Origin: Ancylostoma caninum
Taxonomy: Eukaryota > Nematoda > Chromadorea > Rhabditida > Ancylostomatidae
DNA: 64,000 nt
Direction of reading: 5' to 3'
Assembly (NCBI GenBank): GCA_037903475.1
Contig: JBAJFG010000231.1
Location: forward strand, 962,501-1,026,500
Shown: in pieces, positions 51,712 through 62,720 of the stretch
Layout of the letters: every line of letters starts with the position of its first letter
Position numbering within the stretch: the first letter of the stretch is position 1
Position numbers and translations under genes: made by a program
The notes under the pieces: generated by a model
The model's database searches: none
What the model saw: only the letters and a program-made list of their open reading frames with translations
Told to the model about the DNA's origin: nothing

Positions 51712-53306
51712 CAGGTGCGATAGTCGGAGCTGAGGCTCTCGCCCCCTTCACTTCGGACAGGGGTCCGGCAGACCCCCTTCACTCAAGCGAAGGGGAAAAG
51801 ACCGGGGTAAAACCCCGGTAAAAATTAATAAAATTGTTTTTCGGGTGATGGAAACGATGAAAGAAATGAGAAGGACGCAAATGAGGGGAAGACGAAGTAA
51901 CAGAAGGCAATATCAGGATGTTAGACGGAAACATATTACTAGGGACAATAAATGAGACAATTAAACATTTAATGAAGGATTATAATAAATGTGTGTGCAG
52001 TGTGAGTCGGCCGGAACGAATGTCTCATAGGTTACGAAATTCGAGTTAGACTACTGAATTGGACGGATTGCAAGGGGTTGAAGGAATAAGGAATAACATG
52101 GCTGTGAGTGAAAATTTCCATAGGGTGAAGGGTATCCTTGGATAGCTGAAACCTAGGAGGTGAAGAAGGCACCCTGTTTGCATAGAAGAAGTCAAAACTT
52201 GCGGAACCGTTTGCATTTTTCGAAAGCAATACTTTTCGTGGCAGTTTCAGTTCTATGGCTAATAAAAGTATTAATAGAGAGTGAATCAAAAATGGGACAG
52301 TCCTGGGAAGAAGAGGAGGAAAAACTGTATAAGGTGAAACCAATTGCAAATCCTCTAGTGAACATCTTACGGGAACCAAGTTGAGGTTTTTGAGACCGAC
52401 GCAAATAGCGAGAAACAGTAGGTTTTTCGCAAATTTCTCTTCAACCACTGAACCAAACGAGAGGATCAAGATATGATAGTGAAATAGAAGAAATTCTCTA
52501 TCGATCCGTATATGATATGATGGGTAAAAGTCTGTCCTGCGCTGGGCAGGAGGGGATGGAGCCAAAACCAGTACATTGGCTCCGGCCAAAAGCGAGACAG
52601 TGCAATGAGGGAGGAGGGCGCAGAGCGAGAACCGGAGCCATCCTCAAGAGGCCGGCTCCGGTACCCTTCATCCTTAGCGGGAACGACTTACAACGTCTTT
52701 CCAGAAGAAGTGACGAGTGATATAGGTGTAATTTCACAAAAAGTGGTCCCTATGTACCCTTCATTAATATGTCCACGTTTCAAATAAGGAGGTTATAAGG
52801 GAAAACAGCCGTTTTTTGGCACTTTTCAGAACGATCAAAAGGGAAGGGGTTGCCGTGGGAGAATTATAGGGTATCGGACACGAGGAGGTAGGATATGAAG
52901 TGCTGATATTCCTCGGACCCTCCCATTTTGGAAAGAACCGCAATTTGAATGTTTTTTCATGTTGAAATTAGTGCCAGATTTTCCTCGTCCAGTCGATGAG
53001 TCATCGTGCCGCCGCCGCCAATTATCTGGAGATGAAAGGGTATACCTGAGCTTGCCTAAATAGATGAACGCAAACGGCAACTGAATTATAAACAACACCT
53101 ACGTTTGAGGTTTTAATGTGACGACTTCCACCCCCCCCCCTCCCCGGTCATCACCTTTTTGCGACAGCCGGCGCTAAGAAAGCTGCCGCTACCCCCTCTC
53201 CCCATCTCGGAGTCCATAACCCCTTCACTTTTGGCACCTCTGACAGGCCTCAGACCCCTCAAACCCGCTTCATTTCGCAGACCCCCGCTCCCCCCTATCG
53301 CACCTA
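51712..53306. mobile_element. 1.6-kb insertion in the right LTR, 11-bp target duplication
   Basis: TGGTCAGGATC is present at the left junction (51701-51711) and again at 53307-53317. The uninterrupted copy at 49835 has it once. The ends ACAGGTGCGATAG and CTATCGCACCTA are short inverted repeats. The interior has a 185-codon minus frame (52032-52589) with no recognised family. An 11-bp duplication suggests a Mutator-like element. Confidence 0.75.
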
Positions 53307-54499
53307 TGGTCAGGATCTTTATTCGTCCAACCTGCACCTAACGGTGCTGTGGTGGAATGCTCACATTAAAGGGGCGTGGTAAAGCATAGTACATGAAGTA
53401 TGTGGGCGAAGCCCATGAACACATCAGTGAGGTCATAAACAATGGCCCTCGTCTGGGCAATGCAAAACTAGATTAGATATTATGGACTACTTCTAAGGAG
53501 AGTCTCAGGAACAAGTTGCAGACGAGGATTTCTCGAAAACAACTCGCAAACAAGCTCAAATAAAGTTGTTTGCAAGCTTTTGCTAAAAACAGCTTGCAAA
53601 CTAATATGACGTCATCACCAGCCTGGAAAAAATAGTTGCAGTCTAGCTTTCCATTTTGCAACTATTTTACTAGGAAATCAAACCAACTATTTTACCAGCT
53701 TTCTCCAAAAACAACTATTTTACGAGCTTTGCGCTGATATTCTACAGCTATCATGCAGAAATGAAAGAGTCCTTCGCATGTGGTAAGGTATTTTAGCGAT
53801 CCCATATAACGAAGATCAGCAGTTACATTACCTCCTCGCAGCTTGTGTGAGTCCTAAATCTTCCTCTCAAATTTTTAAAATTCCTCAAAAGAGGCAGTCG
53901 AATGACTCGCGCCAATCAATCAGTGGCTAGTTAAGCTACATATATTATCAAGACTATAAGTTCGGAACAGCTATATACTCTCATGAAAACTGAAAACAGT
54001 GTTTCGCATGAGCTGGGATTCCTGAGCTTGAACTCATGAGAAAATAGCGATAGAAAGTTATGTTTTCAGATTTTACTTACTCCTATCTATTCAGGAGTTT
54101 CAAGTTACCGACAGCATTGTTCTGTTTTGAGGGAGCTTTGCGATTATCAATAACTATAGATCGGTTGAAGATGACCAGTTATGTACTACCAACAAGCTTG
54201 ATTTATCTTCGCAGCATTTATTTCGAAGCATTGCAGGCAAGTGCTCTTAGGGAAAACTATTCAGATCAAGAACTTCTGTAATAACTGTGCAGCACGAACG
54301 CAGCCGGAACAGGTAATGCGTCAAATACGTTGCAACCATAGCGATATAGTCCGTTTCAACAACGACGACAGCTGAGTAGCTGTGCCCCTGGTCTGCACTT
54401 CTCGCCCGTTTCCCCGAGTACAACACTATTTCTCGTCTTATCTTTTTCTCTCATATCTGCACAACTATGTTCTCCAGTGAAACACACTATATCTCTTCA

Positions 54500-54665
54500 G
54501 CTGCTGCCATCGTCTCTCCTCCCATAGTTGCCGAGGAAAGCTTGTGCAGCAATTGAGGGCAGGATGGCAGCACCTGGAAGGAGATGCTGCTAGGGGTTTT
54601 CTCGACGCATTACGCTGCTTGGGCTACGTTCGTGTTGCACGGTTATCAGAATCCCTGTCCGGGCA
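54500..54665. repeat. Dispersed repeat shared with 61655-61800
   Basis: GCAGCAATTGAGG, GGATGGCAGCA, TGCTGCTA(A/G)GG and CATTACGCTGCTTGG occur in the same order at both places. Confidence 0.65.
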
Positions 54666-55449
54666 TCTAATGTAGAAACGATTTCCTTTCGAATTTGAGA
54701 CCTGTTTAGACAATTTCGGACTTTGAGTGAGTGATGTTCCAATGCGAACCGTGAAGGGCTGATGTGAGCGATAGCCGAAGATCGTCCAGTCATAGTAAAC
54801 TATGAAAATCAGAGAAGCGCATTGGATTTTGGACGCTCTGGCACGAGCTGATCTTAGAATTGTGACTATGCCGTGCCAAACAGCTTGGAGACGCTTGTGA
54901 ATGCCACCAATAAAAATGTTGTATTCTGAATGAATGTAATCCACGAAATGTTTCTGTTCTAACTGGTTGATTTCGGAGAACAACTATTTTACTAGGTTTT
55001 CATTTTGCAACTATTTAGCAAGGGAGAGGTCAAAACAACTCCTCTACAAGCTTCAGGGCGCAGCACTAGGTGGTCAGTGTCGGTTGGGGAGTACTAAGTC
55101 CAGTCGGATTCCGAAAAGGGCTACTAATTACCTACACACTAGGGTTCTTTCAGGAAAAGCAGATAGCACTAAAAATTGACTTAAATAAGCGTTAGTGAGA
55201 CGACGAATGATGTTTCAGCAAGAAATGCGCACCATTCAGCGAAGACAGCCTAAAACATCTCAAATCCAAGCTAAAATCCTCGAAAAACCGATCTGAGTAC
55301 GGAACTGTGTGATGCCGCTAGAACTCGTTGAAACTTGTTATAGGACCTGTCAGACACAAGAAATGGTCATTGGAGCGTGGTTTTTTCTCTCAAACCTGGA
55401 AGTTTCCCAGGAAATTTCCCTCGTTTGGGGAAGGGTTCCGATACGCTGT

Positions 55450-55675
55450 CAACTCCAAGAAATGCGCCTAGGTGGTATCAACTCTCCCCCAAAGTGGCAT
55501 CTTTCGTTTTTGAGAAACCGTCTTCGTTTTTGAGAAAAACCGTCATTAATGGTCAAAAAATGATCAAAAACCACTTTTTGACCATTAGTGACGGTTTTTC
55601 TCAAAAACGAAGACGGTTTCTCAAAAACGAACGGTGCCACTTTGGGGGGATACTCGTTGGTATAGTGCGCATCTA
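55450..55675. mobile_element. Foldback MITE
   Basis: The two arms (about 55455-55550 and 55572-55670) are inverted copies containing CGTTTTTGAGAAACCGTCTT and GACGGTTTTTCTC, separated by about 20 bp. The outer ends are GGTATCAACTCTCCC and GGGGGGATACTC. Confidence 0.82.
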
Positions 55676-56119
55676 CAATCAAAATTTCAACATGATACGT
55701 CTCCTACAGGTTGAGCAACACCGGATTATCACTGGAGCGCACCAGAGTGCAGGGTAGGGATTGAGTAAATGGTTGAACAACGGTGGTCTTCAGCCACGAG
55801 TTTCATGATCCTCCAGAAGTGCTTCTCTGAAATCTGCTTGTCTCTAACATCAGGAGACGGTTAGCGGTTGGCTACGCCCCGCACACTGGTGCTAAGCGCC
55901 CTGAATCTGCAGGACGCTACTAAGTCCTGGTGGTCAATGACCACCTGGTGATGCGCCCTGACAAGCTTTTCATTTGCAAGTATTCAGCAAGGAAGTGGCG
56001 AAAAATAGTATTTAACCAGCTTTTGAAAAACTAGTTACGGATGCGATCTGAAACTAGTTTCCCAAAAGCTGGTTAAATAGTTGTTGCAGAGGTTCTGAGG
56101 TGCCGTCTATACCGGCACA

Positions 56120-57555
56120 GAGGTGCGAAAATCCGAACCTGATCAATCGCCGCGCACCCGACGGCAGCAGCATAGGTCAGACATTTCTGGAGTTGTGCCA
56201 GCTTCTGTGCCAATGCATACCAACCTAGCTCTGGGAATGTGATACGTCCCCAGGTGTTGTCGCCATCAACCAGGTCATATTGAGAATGGCAATGTCAGCG
56301 TATTTCTATTAGTTCTACAGCAACCATGCCAGAACAATGTTATTAAAAAGTAATGGAAAAACTTCCATTTATGTGAGAGGCAGGGAAAAATAGGCCAGTA
56401 TTGAATTTATCAGTCATGTAAATGGCTCTGCGCATACCTCATTGCTTTGTCTCTACGCAGGAATTTCAGGATTTGAATCCAAATATTAATTTTATAATAG
56501 GTTCAGAAAATGGAAATGACCGTTTATACGAAGAATTAGATTTCCATAAATGTAAAAGTTTAGCAGCTCGATCAAAGAAGTACTCTTTCTTACTCGATGG
56601 TCCTTCCTCCCACACTCGAGTAATAGACTCTTTTCAAAGAATTCGGTACCCTTTGTGTCTGAATAGCGACAAATGTAAATTTTGGTTTCTTTGCTGTGTT
56701 GAAGCTTTTTCTCCTCCAAGAAATATATGATCGTTGAGAAGAAAAGGTAGCCTGATTGTGTCAAGCCTGAGCTATGTGGCGATCATATGCAGTACCTCCC
56801 ATCCATACCAGGAAGTGAAAGCGACCGATGTATGTATTGGCAACCTGAACTTCGGTTCAATTACCCACATTTCAGGGAATCCTCTTATATGAATCATGGT
56901 AGTGCAACAAAATTTTCTAGAGCGCAGGCACGTGAGGGGGAATAGCACGTGATTGCATGCTTTAGCCGTGAGGCTCAATTACAGACTGCGGCTCGCGAGG
57001 ATGCGCAGCTGACGGGGCATTCGGCCGATGTTTCGTCATAGGCGCATAGACGTGGTGGAAGTCGGGCGCATTCGGGATTTCACGGTGGGACCAGCAGCTA
57101 GCGGTCTCGAACCCTCCGGGCGAGACAGTGTTTACAACGATTTGACGATGCATAGCAGCAATGTACGGAGCAGGGTAGCCCCTCTGATGGAGCTTTGTCC
57201 ATAACGGCACTCAATCTTGGAATGCTGGACATCAATCACTTCGAAAGGATGAGTGGAGCCGTAGCGATAGGATTCACTCGGTTTCCGTATGTAGGATGTG
57301 CTCCTTGCGCACCTCTCACTATTGAGGTCCAGTGGGGATTATGCAGCTTGAGGATTCGTCTGTTTTTAAGAAGGGCAGTACAATCAAATACACAGGATGA
57401 ACGAACGAATAACACGTCATTATAAGCTGTTGTGACATTTTTTGGAACCAGTTGTGCAAGTGATCAAACTTTCCAAGTATTTCCTAACTTTCTTCCTTTT
57501 TTTTCAAGATTTACAAAGAGTGCGGGTGCACTGATGACGGACTGGTGTGCCGGGG
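56120..57555. other. Unassigned stretch right of the LTR element
   Basis: A 102-codon + frame at 56422-56730 has AT-rich codons and no recognisable family; it is not called. No inverted repeats were noticed. Confidence 0.4.
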
Positions 57556-57559
57556 CCCC

Positions 57560-58195
57560 GTAGTTCAGAACAAAATCAGGATGGGTGTCCACCGATCGAG
57601 AAACGATGGCCCATTAGTGGGGAAAACGCCAGCATGTGGATCCACGGATGGAGAATGGGTCCGCCGTGGCCCAATATTGGAGAAAACATCAAGATGCTGT
57701 CGACCACCTCTTCTTCCTCCCTGTATATTGAAGCAGAAGCTCATCAGTTGGACTATCTCAGCAATGTGAAGCATAAATCATTTCAGGTGATTATTCACAC
57801 GGCATTGGTTACACTATGTTGTTCACAAGTACTAAAGCCATGTGGAAGATACCCCTGCGCGGAGTTGAAGGTGGCCGCTCATAACGGGTTCATAGGCATG
57901 TAAGAAATGTGACAAAAAGTAGGTACTATCATTGCATCGGAAATTAGCTTTACATGTAGGTGCGTGATTAAGAATTTGCAAGCAAGGCTAGGATCGCGAG
58001 AAGACTCGAGGCCTGACGAGGCGGCCAGGTCCGTAGATTATACGCAACTCATAAGAAGGGTTTTGTATTTGAGCTCAGTTAATGATTAGTTTTGCTTATT
58101 TGCTAATTTTCTAAGCATTTTGCACGTGTGAAGCTTTTGCACATACCTCGAGTGGCAGCCCCACCGCACTTTCTAGCGTCCCGAAGGGGCGCTAG
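57560..58195 (+). repeat. Minisatellite-bearing repeat, copy 3
   Basis: Minisatellite units at about 57560-57720 (GGTGTGCCGGGGCCCC, GTGGGGAAAACGCC, GGGTCCGCCGTGG), then a spacer, then 58030-58195, which is the inverse of 21745-21900. The order of parts agrees with the 21745-22460 copy read in reverse. Confidence 0.65.
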
Positions 58196-58389
58196 TTTTC
58201 AACAAGTCACGTACGAATTTAGAAATAACACAAGTGGTGATAGTAATGGTATGTTATACTTGTGAATTCTCTCCGAAACACTTGTAGGCCGGTCTCGTGC
58301 ATTACTGCTAATACATGTATTCGGTCTACAGTTAAAAAATGCCAATCCGTAAAGCTTTGCACTGAAACATCATAGTCCGGACATGCTCC

Positions 58390-58825
58390 TACGGAAACAT
58401 GGTTAAAACACAATGCTGATCTACATTCACTCCTAGGTGACATTTTGAATCGATACATCTGTTATCGCTGTGACCGTCGACAGAAAAAAAGGTGGTGGTG
58501 TAGCACTGCTTTTTAACAGGTGACTTGTTCCATACCTAATTTTCAAGGAAGCTGTTAAGGACGCATATGAAATCCTGTGTTGTGACTGCTATATCCAATC
58601 TGACTCATCCAGACTTGTAGTAATTTACAGGACACCATCTTGTGTCAGCAAAATGACTGAACAAATGTGCAGAACCATAAGCGATCTTATATCGTGTGAA
58701 AAACACTGCGTAATAATGGGTGATTTTAATTTCTAGAACATCCAGTGGCTACGTGAATTGGATACACCCAATTGCGCTACTCCTCCACACATTCTTCGTG
58801 ATTTGTGCTGTAAGGGAGCTAGCAG
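58390..58825 (+). mobile_element. CR1-like LINE fragment (endonuclease domain)
   Basis: + frames read ETWLKHNADLHSLLGD, then after an A-run frameshift at about 58490 KKGGGVALLFN, ILCCDCYIQSDSSRLVVIYR and HCVIMGDFNF. After a stop come NIQWLRELDTPN and PHILRDLC. The GGGVAL / YRTPS / GDFN pattern is typical of CR1-group AP-endonucleases. Only this part remains, and it is inactive. Confidence 0.75.
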
Positions 58826-58899
58826 GACGTGAAAGGACGAGTGAGAGAGGCCAGAGAGAAAGGCTAAACAGGAGAGTTAGAGGAATGAGTCACTCTGTT

Positions 58900-60115
58900 T
58901 CTTTTCGCTGAAGACGTTTCTTTCAGGATGTGGCGAAACGACAGGTCAACGATGAGAAGCCCCGAAGGCTCTAGCCCAGTGCGGCAGCCTGATGCCGAGC
59001 CTCTTGACGCCAGCCGACCCCTAACCTGAGCCTACCCACCTGGAGAAGTGCCCGTTGCCGCCCTCCTCGATCAACCTACCTGCCGCCCATGATCTTCCTC
59101 CCGTTTATCTCGCCAGTAATAAAACTATTTTATTCACTGATTATACTTCCTAATAAACTGGTTTATTTATTCCATATATGCATCGGCACCTTCCACGGCG
59201 CTACGCTTACTGGTAGCAGCGAGTGGTTCCGCCGCTCGCCGGCTAGTCGCCAGCGGGAAACTCAGGTTAGTTTTTGAAATTTTCTAGGTAAGGCTCTGTT
59301 GAGCAGAAACAAGTGTGGCCTCCTTGTTCCCTGTTTAAAAGAGTGCAAACTGGCGGCTGGCAGCTCATGAAAGGGTTTCTCCGAACAAAGAGTACCGTAT
59401 TCAGCTGACTCATGCGGGTTGCGCAAGCGCATGAAGAACTCTTATGGAAGATGGAACAAAGACGTTTTGCCGAACATCTGGTTTGAATTCGAATTTCAAA
59501 CGGCATTTCTTCCAGCCCAGCTGCACATAGGGAGGACCGGGTACGGTAGTCCTTTTTTGGGTTATGCTAGTTGAAGGTTATGCTAGTTGAAGTTTTGTGC
59601 TCCGTCAGAGGTATGTCCCCGGGAACCTGTTGGTCGAAAACAAGTGTAACGTTTGTGATGAGAAGATACAAAAGCTGTGGCAAGAAGTCTCAGATATCAG
59701 AGTTAAGGGTTGCCTAATGTAAGAAAGCGCCAGAAGGGCGCTAGAAGGGAAATCTTGAGTACATACTAGTGCGGCAAGTAAGTAGAGCGATGCGCCATCC
59801 ACCGACTGGATGAGCACCAGAGGCACATAACTGAGTAGGGCATTTGAGTGAGCAGATACGGCAGAAGGTCGTAGGCCTAGTCAGAACGTTAGTCTTGTCA
59901 ACCTCTCCTGTGACGTGTGGTCGTCTTCAACTTGTGTTTCACATATCGTTAGAGCAATTTTTAATGCTTAACACATTTACAGCAAATTTTGCAGAATATT
60001 TTTGCCCCCTTCTTCCTAGTTTGAATTCCTCCGATTCTCTAGATTTTTTTGAATGCCGCCTACGATCTGATACCTACCTACGATCTGATAAACTTTCCAG
60101 TAACGTTCCCGAATC
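58900..60115. other. Unassigned stretch
   Basis: No gene was recognised. AATAAA-like words lie near 59115 and 59153. Short open frames have no family resemblance. Confidence 0.35.
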
Positions 60116-60120
60116 TGGTT

Positions 60121-61190
60121 AGATGGCAAGCCAGATAATAGAGTTTATCAAATACCAATGTGTTCTCACAGCATTTTCCTCCGCGCTCCGCGTGAAATCC
60201 TCGTTGACGTCATCTACCATCTCAAAGGGCTCTTCGGCAGCAATGGCTCTGACTTTCTCTTCGTCTAACACAGTTGGTCGCGTGCTCCTCGAGCGTGCTC
60301 GGACTGAGCGGACTCGGTCGAAATGCAGCCGAGCTAAACGATGGTCACTTCCCTGTTGAACGATAGGACAACACCAGCATCCGTGATAACCCGCTCATTG
60401 TATAGGATTCGATCGACTTCGTGATAGTGTTGACCACTGGGAGACAACACGTCCATCTCCTCGCTAGATTCTTCATAAACTGACTGTATCCGTGGAAGAG
60501 ATGATGCGTTTCACAGAAATTTGCGAGCCTTTCTCCAGCCTCGTCCTTCTGCTCTGCCGAGTTCGGTCCGATAAATTCGTCTCCAACCTTTCGTGGTCCT
60601 ATGCGAGCGTTAAAGTCACCCGTAACTACGGTAAAGGTGCTCTTCTGAGAGCGGACGAGATCACCAAGGTCGCTGTAGAACTCCTCGCGTTCTTCTTCAT
60701 CTCTATCTGCCGTGGGAGCGTAGGCTTGAATAATGGAGACATCGATGCCCTTAGAGAACGTTGCTGTGAATACAGCCAGTCGGTGTCCATGAAATGTGGC
60801 ACTTGTGATGTTTCCGGCAATGTTTGGTGCTACGATGAAACTCACTTTTCCTGACGTTGTGCCAGTTTTGCGAGCTCCTAGAAAAACAGCGGTACCGTTG
60901 TTGCATGTGCACATCAGAGGTTCCTTTCGTTTCGTTTCGCCCAATCCAGTAACGTCGTACTTAATCCTGAGACTGCTTGCTAAGCGGCCGAACTGACGCT
61001 GCGACAGTTGTATGTGCAAGCAACCAGATGGCTCACTTGTGTCCGTTTCCTATGGGAGCCTACGGCCCTGTGACTTCTTCCCCTTCGGCTGTATGCTGAA
61101 TCAGCGCTACCTGACTGGGCAGGAACAGCCTGCAGGGGACTAAGGCGAGTGGTTGACGTTGTAGGAGTGGTGATCATAATAAAACTAATT
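60121..61190 (-). mobile_element. RTE LINE fragment (endonuclease), 3'-truncated
   Basis: On - the element starts near 61177 and reads ACTYNCRSVSS (near 61010-61040), then VTGLGETKRKEP, VSIIQAYAPTADRDEEE, VVTGDFNARIGPRK, CETHHLFHGYSQF and GSDHRLARLHFDR, ending at a stop near 60121. This is the RTE AP-endonuclease domain with its linker. The reverse transcriptase is missing. The upstream 61190-61450 stretch may be its 5' UTR. Confidence 0.85.
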
Positions 61191-61654
61191 GTTCGCTATT
61201 GAGGGAGTGCAATTTGTTTTCCGGGGCATTTCTTGTCGCCTCTATGTGGGCGAGCTCACCGCGGCAAAGTACTATGAGTGACCCTCCTGGCGATTTTTGC
61301 CGCGGTAAGCTCGCACTGCGTAGCAGCCCGGTAAGTTTCGACATTGGCGACTCACCCGGCAGCAAAACTCTGAGTGGAGGCATCGACGTCGTTGCGGCAC
61401 AGATCCGACGATAGCAGGGCCTGGTGAGCGTGCTTCGCGCTGGAATCACTATATACCTTGTGGCCTTGCGCTGTCGTAATAGTTAATTGTAGTTGGATAT
61501 TCTTCATGTCTTCGTAGTTGCAGGACCACCGAATACGGTCTTGAAAAACGCAAAAAGGCACCTAGGTCCGCGATTTTGTCAGCTCCATGGACGCTCCCTG
61601 CATTTGGTTCATTGTGATTCTCTATCCCAATCCTCCTAAATTCCGTATCTTCCC

Positions 61655-61800
61655 CACGATTGCCGCTGAAGCTGTCGGCCCTTTAGCAGCAATTGCTGAG
61701 GGACGGCAGCAATCAAGGGGAGGATGGTAGCAAGTGGCAACCGTTGCTGCTAAGGTTTCTACTCGAACCATTACGCTGCTTGGTCTGCGTTCGTCCTGCA
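61655..61800. repeat. Dispersed repeat shared with 54500-54665
   Basis: It has the same ordered words as the copy at 54500 (GCAGCAATTGCTGAGG, GGATGGTAGCA, GTTGCTGCTAAGG, CATTACGCTGCTTGG). Confidence 0.65.
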
Positions 61801-62185
61801 CAAATATCATACACCATATGTGTCCGGTTCAGCAGATTGTCCCGAAGGTGTTAAACACTCGAAATCTGTTCTGCTGCTGCAGTTTGCATCCTGTGCAAAT
61901 CTGGCGTTCAAGAACAAAAGAGAAGTCAGGTTAATTTCTCCTAATTCAATATTAAATCTAACTCTTCAATAGCTGCTGTTTCCAGCGTATAATTGCGTTT
62001 AGATGACCCCTGGGAGGTGGAGAATTTCTCCTCAGGAACTTGAGGGAACAACATGACGTGTCTCCAAGCGTTGCCATCGTGGAAGGTTACTGAGGAAAAT
62101 GGCGTTACCCACGCATCCCAATTTTTCTACAGAATCTAAGCTGATTTGAGTTGAAAAAAATCATGACATATAATAACGGGCTTAG

Positions 62186-62209
62186 TCTGTGTGTGTTTGT
62201 GTGTGTGTA

Positions 62210-62293
<84 letters not shown>

Positions 62294-62364
62294 TGTGAGT
62301 GTGAGTGTGAGTGTGAGTGTGAGTGTGTGAGTGTGTGTCTGTGTCTGTGTGTCTGTGTGTGTCA
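62186..62364. repeat. TG microsatellite with GAGTGT variant block
   Basis: A (TG)n run from about 62191 to 62289 is followed by several GAGTGT units and TGTC variants. Open frames here on both strands are artefacts of the repeat. Confidence 0.97.
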
Positions 62365-62454
62365 CAAAATTCGTTCATCCTGTTTTGAAGGGGTAGTAGG
62401 CCGGTTATCCTATTCCAATCATACCTCGATGTTGTTGGCAGACTCATTGCGGGT

Positions 62455-62720
62455 CCACTGTTGCGATAAGGATGCGCCGGCGTCCAAAATTGGGGAAGAC
62501 GGGTCCACTACTGGTGAGGGTGCACCAGCGCTCAGAAGTGGGAGGGGACGTGTTCACTGCAGTGATAAGGGTGTCCCGGCGCGCAGAAGTGGGGAGATGG
62601 TGCGCCGGCGCCCGGAAGTGTGGAAACGCTTGGAGATGAGTCCCACTGTGTGATAAGGGTGCATCGGCGTCCAAAAGTGGCGATACTCCTAAAGATGGGT
62701 CCGTCGTGATAAGGGTGCAT
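62455..62720 (+). repeat. About 65-bp minisatellite, copy 4
   Basis: About five imperfect units contain GATAAGG(G/A)TGCGCCGGCG, CCAAAAGTGG(GG) and GGGTCCACTG. Confidence 0.75.

Larger units (their letters stand above)
53504..56099. mobile_element. 2.6-kb insertion in the right LTR with CTCAG...CTGAG ends
   Basis: The uninterrupted LTR at 50027 reads GAGAGTGCCGTCT. Here GAGAGT and GTGCCGTCT are separated by 2596 bp starting CTCAGGAAC and ending GGTTCTGAG, with only GT shared at the junction. AACTATTTTACNAGCTTT-like words recur at about 53650, 53685, 53710, 54980 and 55990. The 55440-55675 foldback is nested. No transposase was recognised. Confidence 0.65.
49756..56119 (-). mobile_element. Non-autonomous LTR retroelement with two later insertions
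   Basis: A roughly 295-bp direct repeat begins TGTGGTGG and ends GCACA. The left copy is 49756-50050. The right copy starts at 51640, is split by 51712-53306 and 53504-56099, and ends at 56119. TG...CA termini and flanks GAGAT/GAGGT (4/5 target duplication) fit an LTR element. The internal part (50051-51639, 1.6 kb) has two minus-strand frames but no protease, reverse transcriptase or integrase. On - a TGGTGCATCGG primer-site-like sequence lies a few bases inside the 5' LTR. Confidence 0.72.

Noticed and set aside
52032..52589. 185-codon minus frame as a host gene
   Set aside because: It lies inside the 1.6-kb insertion in the LTR. It is hydrophobic low-complexity with no recognised domain and no splice context.
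62105..62653. Long frames of Thr-His and Cys-Val repeats
   Set aside because: These are translations of the TG microsatellite on both strands.
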